This document shows positions 52,545 to 60,841 of a stretch of 64,000 nt of DNA, piece after piece. Under the pieces are notes generated by a model. The model worked only from the letters and a program-made list of their open reading frames with translations, was not told the DNA's origin and searched no databases. Position numbers and translations under genes: made by a program. Position 1 is the first letter of the stretch, and each line of letters opens with the position of its first letter. This DNA is from Actinomycetota bacterium (lineage in GTDB: Bacteria; Actinomycetota; Acidimicrobiia; Acidimicrobiales; Ilumatobacteraceae), in NCBI GenBank assembly GCA_005788815.1, contig SYAZ01000032.1, forward strand, positions 1 through 64,000, given 5' to 3'.

Positions 52545-53753
52545 ATGCCTGCTCCACAAGAATTGCGACGTGTTTCCGCCCGCCTCGGCGCTATTGCCGA
52601 ATCGGCTACCCTGGCGGTCGACGCCAAGGCTAAGGCCCTGAAAGCACAAGGGCTCAACGTCATTGGGTTCGGTGCGGGTGAACCCGACTTTGCCACCCCA
52701 GAACACATCGTTGAAGCAGCCGTAAAGGCATGCCGCGAAGTGAAGTTCCAGCGGTATACCCCAGCCGCGGGTCTTCCGGAATTGCGTGAAGCAGTTGCAG
52801 TAAAGACACTTCGCGACAGTGGATTTTCATGCACTGCAGATCAAGTACTTATTACAAACGGTGGCAAGCATGCTGTGTTCACAGCCTTCGCAGCCTTGTG
52901 CGATCCGGGCGACGAAGTTATTTGCCCAGCACCATTTTGGACCACCTATCCAGAAGCAGTCACGCTTGCTGGCGGTGTTCCCGTCATCATTGACACCGAA
53001 GAAGTAAATGGTTTTCGAGTCACGGTTGAACAACTAGACAAAGCCTTGACGCCAAAAACAAAAGTGTTGCTGTTTGTTTCGCCGGACAACCCAAGTGGTT
53101 CTGTGTATCCAGAAGCCGAAGTTCGTGCCATTGGCGAGTGGGCTGTGAAAAACAATGTGTGGGTTATCACCGACGAAATCTACGAACATCTCACATACGG
53201 CGAACACAAGTTCACTTCAATGCCCACATTGGTTCCAGAACTTGCAGACCAGTGCATCGTTGTAAATGGTGTAGCAAAAACATACGCAATGACTGGTTGG
53301 CGCGTGGGCTGGATGATTGGTCCGAAAGACATCATGAAAGCAGCCACCAACTTTCAATCACATGCCACGTCCAACGTTGCAAACGTGTCACAGGTTGCAG
53401 CGCTAGCTGCAGTAAGCGGAGACCTTTCTGCAGTGCACATGATGCGAGAAGCATTTGCTCGCAGAGGTGCACTCATGCACAAGATGTTGTCCACCATCCC
53501 TGGCGTCACCTGCATGGAGCCCCAAGGTGCGTTTTATTGTTTCCCTAATTTCAGTGGATTGTTGCATCGCGACATCAAAGGAAAGACCGCGAACAGCACA
53601 TTGGAATTAGCAGACATGATTCTCACCGATGTCAACGTGGCCATCGTTCCTGGTGAAGCTTTCGGTGCACCTGGATTCGCTCGGTTCTCATTTGCCTTGG
53701 GTGATGACGATCTTGTCGACGGTATTCAGCGCATTATTGACTACGTCAAGTAG
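52545..53753 (+). CDS. Aspartate-aminotransferase-like class I aminotransferase
   Basis: 402 residues. PLP fold type [21 protein letters not shown] and [20 protein letters not shown] at the start, [15 protein letters not shown], and the cofactor Lys in [19 protein letters not shown]. The Arg that binds the substrate carboxylate is near the end ([14 protein letters not shown]). These subgroup I-gamma enzymes usually take aspartate or aromatic acids. ATG 52545 gives the family start; the upstream region is inside serC on the other strand. Confidence 0.93.
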   Translation: MPAPQELRRVSARLGAIAESATLAVDAKAKALKAQGLNVIGFGAGEPDFATPEHIVEAAVKACREVKFQRYTPAAGLPELREAVAVKTLRDSGFSCTADQVLITNGGKHAVFTAFAALCDPGDEVICPAPFWTTYPEAVTLAGGVPVIIDTEEVNGFRVTVEQLDKALTPKTKVLLFVSPDNPSGSVYPEAEVRAIGEWAVKNNVWVITDEIYEHLTYGEHKFTSMPTLVPELADQCIVVNGVAKTYAMTGWRVGWMIGPKDIMKAATNFQSHATSNVANVSQVAALAAVSGDLSAVHMMREAFARRGALMHKMLSTIPGVTCMEPQGAFYCFPNFSGLLHRDIKGKTANSTLELADMILTDVNVAIVPGEAFGAPGFARFSFALGDDDLVDGIQRIIDYVK

Positions 53754-53825
53754 TTACGGCGCAATTGTGCGTCTTCTGTAAAACATCTGCTACTGTCTGA
53801 GTAGTGCGTCACTGAAAAAGACACA

Positions 53826-53933
53826 CAGCACACAACCCAGCGAAGTCCGGTAAAACTCCGGCACTGTCCCGCAACGGTGATGCTGGTCGAAGCAATTCGA
53901 TCCAGACAAGTCCGGTCGCCTGATTGTGTGCGC
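53826..53933 (+). promoter_or_regulatory. Cobalamin (B12) riboswitch aptamer
   Basis: The P1 stem is GCACACAA (53828-53835) with TTGTGTGC (53924-53931). Inside are the family core elements: an AGTCCGG..CTCCGGCACTG stem region, CCCGCAACGGTGATG (53868-53882) and the B12 box AAGTCCGGTCGCCTG (53908-53922). It precedes the btuF-cobT operon and should turn it off when adenosylcobalamin is abundant. Confidence 0.93.
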
Positions 53934-53948
53934 GAAAAACCGAACCTC

Positions 53949-54031
53949 GAAGGAAGGGCGGTCCGCGAAGAGCAGCAATTGCTGGTCTCTCACGACCCAC
54001 TCTTCTTTCTCCATTTTCCTTGGAGGAAGAA
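53949..54031 (+). promoter_or_regulatory. Riboswitch expression platform with RBS sequestering hairpin
   Basis: TTCTTTCTCC (54003-54012) can pair with GGAGGAAGAA (54022-54031), which contains the ribosome site of the next gene: 10 pairs with one G-U. GAAGGAAG (53949-53956) could instead pair with CTTCTTTC (54002-54009), freeing it. These two folds are mutually exclusive, so control at translation is likely. A CAGCAATTGCTG palindrome (53973-53984) lies between. Confidence 0.65.
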
Positions 54032-54033
54032 CC

Positions 54034-54930
54034 ATGTCAAATATCCGTTACTCGCGTTGGCGAGTCATTACTGCAGCAATTGTTGCAACAGTCTCACTTG
54101 CGGCCTGTGGAAGTGGCACAGACACCGCCGGTACCACTGTTGCTCCTGAAGCAGCACTAAAGATTGTGAGTTTGTCACCCACAGCAACAGAGATGTTGTA
54201 CGCCATTGGTGCTGGTGACCAAGTGGTTGCTGTTGACTCCTACAGCACATTTCCTGCAGAGACAGCCTCAAAAGTGACCAAGATGTCTGCATTTGAACCA
54301 AATGCAGAAGCAATTCTTGGTTACTCGCCTGATGTTGTATTGATTTCAAATGACATGAACAAGATCAGTGAGCAATTAAAGGCAGGAAATCCGAAAATCC
54401 AAGTGTGGATCGGAGCTGCAGCATCAACACTTGATGATGTATATCAGCAAATTACAGAACTTGGCGTACTGACTGCTCGGGAAGACGCTGCTTCGAGGTT
54501 GATTGAATCAATGAAGACACGTATTGCAAAGGCAACAGAGAATATTTCAGCACCAATGTCGCCAAAGTCATATTTTTATGAATTAGACAACACGTTGTAT
54601 TCAGTAACATCAAACACTTTTGTGGGCGCATTGTTGAAGCCTTTTGGCTTCACAAATATCGCCGATGGTGTTGAGGCTGGAAATGATTATCCTCAACTCA
54701 ATGCTGAGGTGATTGCAAAGGCAAATCCTTCGATTATTTTCCTCGCTGACACCAAGTGCTGTGCAACTAGTGCAGCAGAAGTTGCCAAGCGTCCAGGCTG
54801 GGCAGGAATTGATGCAGTGAAAAATGGCCAAATTGTGGAACTTGATGATGATGTTGCCTCACGTTGGGGCCCCCGTGTTGTGGATTTGTTAGAACAAATC
54901 TCGGCAGGGATAATGGCCGCGAGTAAGTAA
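54034..54930 (+). CDS. btuF: Corrinoid-binding ABC transporter lipoprotein (BtuF-like)
   Basis: 298 residues. Signal peptide (about 1-24) with lipobox LAAC and lipid-bound Cys25. TroA-type periplasmic binding fold: LKIVSLSPTATEMLYAIGAG near the start and DVVLISNDMNKISEQLKAG after it. Its position directly under the B12 riboswitch and before a FecCD permease gene and an ATPase gene indicates corrinoid uptake. The same fold also serves ferric siderophores, but the riboswitch and cob genes make B12 the better reading. GGAGG precedes the ATG. Confidence 0.9.
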   Translation: MSNIRYSRWRVITAAIVATVSLAACGSGTDTAGTTVAPEAALKIVSLSPTATEMLYAIGAGDQVVAVDSYSTFPAETASKVTKMSAFEPNAEAILGYSPDVVLISNDMNKISEQLKAGNPKIQVWIGAAASTLDDVYQQITELGVLTAREDAASRLIESMKTRIAKATENISAPMSPKSYFYELDNTLYSVTSNTFVGALLKPFGFTNIADGVEAGNDYPQLNAEVIAKANPSIIFLADTKCCATSAAEVAKRPGWAGIDAVKNGQIVELDDDVASRWGPRVVDLLEQISAGIMAASK

Positions 54931-54933
54931 CCA

Positions 54934-55989
54934 GTGCAGATTTCGACTGCAATGAGTATGCGTGGTGCAAGCCGATGGTGGATTCCTGCTGCTGTTGTTG
55001 CGCTCGCATGCTCATTGTTGCTCGGAGTAATGATTGGGCCAGCCGGCCCCACTTGGTGGCGTGTGCCACTAGAACTTTTAAATCGACTTCCATTTTTGTC
55101 ATTTGATAGTGGATTGACAGAAACACAGTGGGCAATTGTGTGGCAGATACGTGCGCCACGTGTCGTGCTTGCTGCATTTGTCGGCTCAACGTTGTCCATC
55201 GCTGGTGCCAGTTACCAAGGTGTTTTTCGTAATCCACTCGTAGACCCATATCTGCTGGGGGTAGCCGCTGGTGCTGGACTTGGCGCCACCATAGTTATTA
55301 CCGTGAACCGCTCCGGCACAAGTAGCTGGATCATTGACCCACTGCCGTTGATTGCATTTGGCGGCGGTCTGATTGCAGTTCTTGTTACGTATCTTGTGGG
55401 AACAACAGGTAGGGGTGAACGCAGTTCCATCAGTTTGGTGCTTGCCGGTGTCGCAGTGACTTCGTTAGCTACAGCAGCGCAAACATTTATGCTCCAACGC
55501 AACTCTGACGTTATTCGTCAGGTGTATTCGTGGATTCTTGGCCGACTATCTAGCGCAACCTGGAGTGATGTTCGCTTGGTGTTGCCGTATGTGGCCTTTT
55601 CCACCATCGTGTTGATGTTGCATCGCCGCTTGCTTGATGTGTTGCGGGTTGGTGACGAAGAGGCAACTGCCCTTGGCGTGAATGTGTCGCGAGTTAGACT
55701 TGTTGTTGTTATCGCCGCAACTCTGGGAACTGCATCGGTTGTGGCAGTAAGTGGCCTCATTGGTTTTGTTGGCATTATCGTGCCCCATGCAGTGCGACTA
55801 GTCGTTGGCACGTCGTATCGACTCGTGTTGCCAATTTCTTTGCTTTTTGGCGCTGCATTTTTGATTCTCGCTGATATCCCAGGGCGAGTGTTAGATAACC
55901 CAGCAGAAACCCCAATTGGTGTTGTCACCGCGTTTCTCGGAGCCCCATTTTTCTTGCTTATTTTGCGTACACGAAAGAATGAACGATGA
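54934..55989 (+). CDS. btuC: Corrinoid ABC transporter permease (BtuC/FecCD type)
   Basis: 351 residues with about ten membrane helices. FecCD signatures are IRAPRVVLAAFVGSTLSIAG (about 73-92), YQGVFRNPLVDPYLLGVAAGAG and the C-terminal FVGIIVPHAVRLVVGTSYRL. GTG 54934 is 3 nt after the btuF stop; ATG 54952 is the alternative. It forms the membrane channel of the importer with BtuD and BtuF. Confidence 0.92.
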   Translation: MQISTAMSMRGASRWWIPAAVVALACSLLLGVMIGPAGPTWWRVPLELLNRLPFLSFDSGLTETQWAIVWQIRAPRVVLAAFVGSTLSIAGASYQGVFRNPLVDPYLLGVAAGAGLGATIVITVNRSGTSSWIIDPLPLIAFGGGLIAVLVTYLVGTTGRGERSSISLVLAGVAVTSLATAAQTFMLQRNSDVIRQVYSWILGRLSSATWSDVRLVLPYVAFSTIVLMLHRRLLDVLRVGDEEATALGVNVSRVRLVVVIAATLGTASVVAVSGLIGFVGIIVPHAVRLVVGTSYRLVLPISLLFGAAFLILADIPGRVLDNPAETPIGVVTAFLGAPFFLLILRTRKNER

Positions 55990-56771
55990 CATCTTTAGCG
56001 TTTGATCAGGTCCGAGTTGATTATGCCAAGCGCACCGCGGTGGCTTCATTTACTGACACCGTGAAACCTGGCGAATGGTTGTGCATCATTGGACCGAACG
56101 GTGCTGGTAAGTCATCGTTGTTGCGTGCCATTGCCGGTGTCGTCCCACATTCCGGTCGAATATTGGTTGACGGATCATCTCTGGCTGCGCGTTCGTCTCG
56201 ACGTCGCGCTCAACTGATGGCGTACGTGCCGCAGTCACCCGTCTTGCCATCTGGCATGACAGGGGCAGAGTACGTGCTCCTCGGTCGCAATCCTTTCGTT
56301 ACTCATTTCGGTCGTGAATCAGAACTTGATCACTCGATGGTTGATGACGTGATTGAGCGCCTGGATTTAACTGGCTTTGCAACACGTGATGTGGACACTT
56401 TGTCGGGTGGCGAACGCCAACGATTGGTGATTGCTCGAGCCATTGCACAAGAAGCACCAATCTTGCTGCTCGATGAACCAACGGCAGCTCTCGATATTGG
56501 ACATCAGCAACAAGCGTTGGAATTGGTGGACACATTACGACTTGAACATGGACTGACGGTTGTCTCCTCAATGCACGATTTAACACTTGCGGGGATTTAC
56601 TCGGATCGTTTGGTGCTCATCCACGAAGGCCATACGGTTGCTTCTGGCATGGCCCGAGAGGTTCTTAACGCCAGTGTGCTCGCAGAGTTTTACGGAGCAA
56701 ATGTACGGGTGCATCATGAAGACGATGGAACCATTGTTGTGGTTCCGAGCAAAAGGGAAGTACTTAAATGA
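55986..56771 (+). CDS. btuD: Corrinoid ABC transporter ATPase (BtuD type)
   Basis: 261 residues. Walker A is GPNGAGKSS (about 37-45), the Q-loop VPQSPVLPSGM, the ABC signature LSGGERQRLVIARAIAQEAP, Walker B ILLLDEPTAALD and the switch His SSMHDLTL. It drives the BtuC-BtuF import. Overlaps of 4 nt with both neighbours show one transcript. Confidence 0.93.
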   Translation: MTSLAFDQVRVDYAKRTAVASFTDTVKPGEWLCIIGPNGAGKSSLLRAIAGVVPHSGRILVDGSSLAARSSRRRAQLMAYVPQSPVLPSGMTGAEYVLLGRNPFVTHFGRESELDHSMVDDVIERLDLTGFATRDVDTLSGGERQRLVIARAIAQEAPILLLDEPTAALDIGHQQQALELVDTLRLEHGLTVVSSMHDLTLAGIYSDRLVLIHEGHTVASGMAREVLNASVLAEFYGANVRVHHEDDGTIVVVPSKREVLK

Positions 56772-57337
56772 ACTCAGACGAACCACTCATGGAAGATCCG
56801 AGACCTGACTCTCTGTCAACAACAGAGTCTCTTGTTGTTCTGCATACTGGGGGTGGCAAAGGAAAGACTACGGCGGCGCTTGGTACCGCCATGCGTGCAG
56901 CCGGTCACGGATGGAATGTCGCGTTTTTGCAGTTCATGAAATCTGCAGATTGGCTGACTGGGGAAGCAAAATCATGTCGGGACCTTGGAATTTATTTCGA
57001 GTGTCTCGGTGATGGTTTTACCTGGGATTCAGCTGATATTGATGCTGATATCGCACGATCGAAAGATGCATGGAGCAAGGCGCGCTCATTGATCTCGTCT
57101 GGAAATCACCAATTGGTCGTGCTAGATGAATTGACGTATCTGTGCTCATGGGGCTGGATCGATGTCGAAGACGTTGTCACAGTGATTTCCAACAGACCGA
57201 GGCATGTCTCTGTAGTGATTACGGGGCGTGATGCGTTGCCTCAACTAATTTCGCTGGCTGACACTGCCAGTAATTCCATGAGTCTTCATCATGCGTATGA
57301 CCGCGGTGTTGCGGCTCTGAAGGGTATCGATTTCTAG
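56768..57337 (+). CDS. cobO: Cob(I)yrinic acid a,c-diamide adenosyltransferase (CobO/BtuR)
   Basis: 189 residues. The P-loop is HTGGGKGKTTAALG (about 26-39), with GTAMRAAGHGWNVAFLQFMK behind it and a Walker-B-like LVVLDELTYLCSWGW. The enzyme moves adenosyl from ATP to the reduced corrinoid, the first step after import. It starts within btuD (ATGA) and its TAG shares a base with the next GTG start. Confidence 0.92.
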   Translation: MNSDEPLMEDPRPDSLSTTESLVVLHTGGGKGKTTAALGTAMRAAGHGWNVAFLQFMKSADWLTGEAKSCRDLGIYFECLGDGFTWDSADIDADIARSKDAWSKARSLISSGNHQLVVLDELTYLCSWGWIDVEDVVTVISNRPRHVSVVITGRDALPQLISLADTASNSMSLHHAYDRGVAALKGIDF

Positions 57338-57870
57338 TGGGGAACTATTGGTTCATCACGGGCGGTGTTCGCAGTGGAAAAAGCTATTTTGCCGAGCAGT
57401 TAGCTGCTTCATGGAAAACCGAAGTTGTCTTTCTCGCTACGGCTGAGGCAATTGATGACGATATGACGGAGCGTATTGTTAATCATCAAAAGTCTCGACC
57501 AGCAGAATGGATTACGATTGAAGAACCGATGGATGTCAGCGGTGCTCTTGGTGGCATTCCGTCCTCTTCAGATGTTGTTATAGATTGCCTGACGGTCTGG
57601 GTCGGGAATCTTTTTCATCTCGGGATTACCGTTGAAAATATTGAATCAAGAGCGCATCGCCTAGTTGATCGTCTTGCTCTCAGAGAAGGCCGAACTGTTG
57701 TTGTTTCTAATGAAGTAGGGATGGGAATTCACCCAGAATCCGAGATTGGTCGTCAGTATCGAGATTGTTTGGGTCGCGTAAACTCAATCGTTGCTGCCGG
57801 CTCTGCATCCTCGGTCTTCATGTCTGCCGGGAGAGCAGTAATTCTTCAGGATGTGCAGACTTTGATATGA
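57337..57870 (+). CDS. cobU: Adenosylcobinamide kinase/guanylyltransferase (CobU/CobP)
   Basis: 177 residues. Nucleotide loop is ITGGVRSGKSYFAEQLA (about 7-23). Further CobU segments are VVFLATAEAIDDDMTERI, DVVIDCLTVWVGNLFHLG and VVVSNEVGMGIHPESEIGRQ with the conserved NEVG. It phosphorylates adenosylcobinamide and then transfers GMP. Start is GTG overlapping the cobO stop. Ends inside cobS. Confidence 0.93.
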   Translation: MGNYWFITGGVRSGKSYFAEQLAASWKTEVVFLATAEAIDDDMTERIVNHQKSRPAEWITIEEPMDVSGALGGIPSSSDVVIDCLTVWVGNLFHLGITVENIESRAHRLVDRLALREGRTVVVSNEVGMGIHPESEIGRQYRDCLGRVNSIVAAGSASSVFMSAGRAVILQDVQTLI

Positions 57871-58628
57871 AGTCAGCAATTCATGATTTAAAAGTTGCGT
57901 TTGCATTTCTCACGCGCATTCCTGTCTCACATGGTCCCGTTCTCTCGATGGGTGGAGTCAGCTCGTGGTTTCCAATTGTCGGGGCAGTTGTCGGCTTGAT
58001 AGCCAGCAGTGTGTGGGTTGTTGGAAACACCGTCCTTGCCCCGCTTAGTGCAAGCGCACTGACAATTGCCGTCATCGTTCTGAGCACCGGAGCTTTTCAT
58101 CATGACGGCTTGGCAGATTCTATGGATGGGCTCATTGGTGGCTGGAATCCTGAACAACGTCGGGAAATTCTTAAGGATTCCCGTCATGGAACATACGGAG
58201 TAATGGCGCTGGTGCTGCAAGTGGCAATTCAAGTGTCGTTATTGTCCGAATTATCGGTTGCCTCAGGCGTTGTTGCCCTGGTGATCTGCCAATCAGTGGG
58301 TCGGGCTGCAGCTGTCTGGATCATGAAATCTGGTGTTGGGATAAGTGAAGGTCTCGGAGCAAATTATGTCAGCGATGTCAAAGGTCGCAACATTGTGTTC
58401 GCAACGTTGACGTGCTTTTTGTTGATGGGAAGTTTAATGGGCCCCATGTTTGTCATTGTTGCTGCAGTCGTGTACTTGGTGAGCAGATTGTTTGCGCAAT
58501 GGGCCATCAAGAAAATCGGTGGCATTGTTGGTGATGTCTTGGGTGCAACCGAGCAAGTCGGCGAATCCGTTGCACTGTTGACAATTGTTATTTTGGTTCA
58601 GCAAGGTGTGGCTATTCCATGGTGGTGA
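57867..58628 (+). CDS. cobS: Adenosylcobinamide-GDP ribazoletransferase (cobalamin synthase)
   Basis: 253 residues, integral membrane, five to seven helices. Start FAFLTRIPVSHG, and the conserved acidic loop FHHDGLADSMDGLIGGWNPE followed by REILKDSRHGTYGVMALVL are the CobS signatures that bind the substrates and magnesium. It joins adenosylcobinamide-GDP with alpha-ribazole or its 5'-phosphate. ATG 57867 overlaps the cobU stop; it overlaps the fusion gene by 10 nt. Confidence 0.93.
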   Translation: MKSAIHDLKVAFAFLTRIPVSHGPVLSMGGVSSWFPIVGAVVGLIASSVWVVGNTVLAPLSASALTIAVIVLSTGAFHHDGLADSMDGLIGGWNPEQRREILKDSRHGTYGVMALVLQVAIQVSLLSELSVASGVVALVICQSVGRAAAVWIMKSGVGISEGLGANYVSDVKGRNIVFATLTCFLLMGSLMGPMFVIVAAVVYLVSRLFAQWAIKKIGGIVGDVLGATEQVGESVALLTIVILVQQGVAIPWW

Positions 58629-60139
58629 GTTTGTCGTCGAATGAACATTGGGTTGACAGACTCCGTGAGCGCTATGACGCGATTCTGTTTGATGTAGGAA
58701 ACACTCTTGTTGAGCAGTCGTTCCCAGGGACGCCGTTGGACGAAGTCAGAGTAATTGTGCTTCGGGGAGTCGTTGAAGCAGTCGCAGCCCTCGATGGTCG
58801 AATTGCCATGGGTCTCGTCTCGAATACAAGCGAGATGGGTGCATCCAGCATCCGAAAGTTTCTTGACTCGGTTGACCTTGGGTCTCCTTTCCCAGTCATT
58901 GTTGCTACCGCTGAATTGGGAATCCATAAACCGGACCCCGCTCCACTCGTTGAAGGGGCGCAACAATTAGGTGTTGACCCTGTTCGATGCCTATATGTGG
59001 GCGATAACGAGACAGATCTGATTGCAGCAACTCGAGCAGGCATGGATTTTTGTTTTTCTGGTCCAGATCTTGAGTGGATTCTTTCTCGCTATGCGTGCAA
59101 CGAAGATTCTCCGTTTGCTCGTGCGTGTGCATTTCAACGCGGAGTCGACACGGATTTTGGGCTTCAGTGTGAGGGCGAGATCAACTCGTTGGCAAAGCCA
59201 CCCGGATCACTGGGAAACCTTGAGACGGCAGCTATACGAATTGCGTCAATTCAACGCCGAATTGACCCGCGAATAGACCCAGTTGCTGCAGCAGTTTTTG
59301 TAGCAGATCATGGCATCGCCGAAAGTGATGTGGTGACGCCATGGCCGTGGACAATTACAAAGGACATTGCGAAGTTGATGGCGGCGGGGAAGGCGACCGC
59401 TTCAATTTTTGCACGTTCGTCAGATGTGTTTCTTGAAATTGTTAATGTTGGAATAGCCACGGGAGACTCACCCGACGGCGTGCGTGATGAAGTGATACGC
59501 AAGGGGACCTCTGACATTCGAAGTGGACAGACAATGTCACCTGACGAGGTGTTCGCTGCTCTTGATGTTGGTGTAAGCACTGCGTCACGTCTCATCGCTG
59601 GCGGCTCACGGATTCTCTGTGTGGGTGAAGTCGGTATTGGAAACACCACTGCGGCCGCGGCCCTCATTTCTTGGTGCACAGGGCTCAACCCACGCATCGC
59701 AACAGGTGTTGGCTCCGGAATTCCAGAGGATGCGCTTGAACGCAAGCGTCAGATTGTCGCTGACGCTGTCGAATCACTTGATTCAAATCTTGATGCTCTT
59801 GAAGTTCTGGGAAGAATCGGTGGGCTTGAAATTGCCGCAATGGTAGGTCTCATGATCGAGGCTGCATCGATTGGTGTTCCGGTGATTCTTGACGGTGTTA
59901 TTACTCTTTCCGCTGCGTGCATTGCTGAAAAACTATGCCCCCAAATATCTGCATCAATGATTGCCAGCCATCAGTCGCCAGAACCTGCAACGGTCGCGGC
60001 ACTTGAGTTTCTGGGTCTTCAACCATTGGTAAATCTGGGAATGCGCGTTGGCGAGGGAACTGGTGCGTTAGCAGTTGTGCCGCTGTTGCGTTCAATGTGC
60101 AATGCGATTTCTGAAATGGCGCGACTTACCGACCTGTGA
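58619..60139 (+). CDS. HAD phosphatase-CobT fusion protein
   Basis: 506 residues in one uninterrupted frame. Residues about 20-150 are a HAD domain: motif I LFDVGNTLVE (Asp25; the usual second Asp is Gly27), motif II LVSNTSE (Ser68), motif III HKPDP (Lys104), motif IV YVGDNETD (Asp129, Asp133). There is almost no cap. Residues about 185-506 are CobT, nicotinate-nucleotide:dimethylbenzimidazole phosphoribosyltransferase: LAKPPGSLGNLE, FVADHGIAESDV, GEVGIGNTTAAAAL, DGVITLSAAC and the catalytic Glu479 in VGEGTGALA. CobT makes alpha-ribazole-5'-phosphate; the HAD could remove its phosphate, the CobC step for which no gene is seen here. Confidence 0.9.
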   Translation: MVVSLSSNEHWVDRLRERYDAILFDVGNTLVEQSFPGTPLDEVRVIVLRGVVEAVAALDGRIAMGLVSNTSEMGASSIRKFLDSVDLGSPFPVIVATAELGIHKPDPAPLVEGAQQLGVDPVRCLYVGDNETDLIAATRAGMDFCFSGPDLEWILSRYACNEDSPFARACAFQRGVDTDFGLQCEGEINSLAKPPGSLGNLETAAIRIASIQRRIDPRIDPVAAAVFVADHGIAESDVVTPWPWTITKDIAKLMAAGKATASIFARSSDVFLEIVNVGIATGDSPDGVRDEVIRKGTSDIRSGQTMSPDEVFAALDVGVSTASRLIAGGSRILCVGEVGIGNTTAAAALISWCTGLNPRIATGVGSGIPEDALERKRQIVADAVESLDSNLDALEVLGRIGGLEIAAMVGLMIEAASIGVPVILDGVITLSAACIAEKLCPQISASMIASHQSPEPATVAALEFLGLQPLVNLGMRVGEGTGALAVVPLLRSMCNAISEMARLTDL

Positions 60140-60163
60140 GTCAGTGCTCAAAAGCCTGACCAG

Positions 60164-60175
60164 TACACTTTTGGC
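60164..60175 (+). promoter_or_regulatory. Leaderless -10 element for the MDMPI-like gene
   Basis: TACACT (60164-60169) is 6 nt before GTG 60176, separating this gene from the cob operon. Confidence 0.55.
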
Positions 60176-60841
60176 GTGCCCCGTCCCTTAGATCCACGTC
60201 TGCTTGATTCATGCGTTGAAGGCGTTGCGGCGACGCATCAACGTCTGTTGGAAGTAGTTGACTCTCTCACTGCAGAACAGTTCGAAGCGCCGTCGTCATT
60301 GCCAGGGTGGAGTCGAAGCACATTGCTTGGCCACCTCACTATGAATGCATTGAGTCATGTGCATCTTATGGAATGTGCATCACGTGGAGAAGTAGGAGAT
60401 CAGTATCCAGGTGGCACTGATGCTCGCCAACGTGGCATAGATGCGGCTTCTCAATGGGGTCCAGCACAACATGTGAAGGAATTGCGAAGTGCGATTTATG
60501 CACTCGAAGGTGCCTGGGCTAGAGCAACTTTCGAGATGTGGAATCACACCGGAAGATCCGCATCGGGGACCATCGTGGCGATGCATGAACTGCCATTCTT
60601 GCGCTGGCGTGAATGTCTGGTACACCTCGTCGACCTCAATATTAGTTACACCTACGAAGAGTGGCCAGATTTATATGTGCGTCGTGAATTGGAGCGCCAG
60701 AAAATGGCATGGGCGGCGAGTCACCCCATGGGCCTGACCCAGTTGCCGGCAGATGCAATGAAATTGAATGAGAAGTTGCGCTTAGCTTGGTTATTACAAC
60801 GCATTGATGTTGAGGGTCTACCGAAAGGCCCTGGCATATGA
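60176..60841 (+). CDS. Maleylpyruvate-isomerase-like mycothiol-type DinB protein
   Basis: 221 residues. The MDMPI N-terminal fold begins after about residue 10 and shows LTAEQFEAPSSLPGWSRSTL and LLGHLTMNALSHVHLMECAS, where the metal-ligand His is in the GHL motif and further His residues follow (MHELPFLRWRECLVHLVDL). The family uses a metal and often mycothiol to isomerise or detoxify. Reaction here is not known. GTG start; the stop overlaps the CopC-CopD start (ATGA). Confidence 0.75.
   Translation: MPRPLDPRLLDSCVEGVAATHQRLLEVVDSLTAEQFEAPSSLPGWSRSTLLGHLTMNALSHVHLMECASRGEVGDQYPGGTDARQRGIDAASQWGPAQHVKELRSAIYALEGAWARATFEMWNHTGRSASGTIVAMHELPFLRWRECLVHLVDLNISYTYEEWPDLYVRRELERQKMAWAASHPMGLTQLPADAMKLNEKLRLAWLLQRIDVEGLPKGPGI

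Noticed and set aside
57765..57866. 34-residue extension of CobS
   Set aside because: It is inside cobU in another frame; ATG 57867 gives the CobS start and an ATGA overlap.
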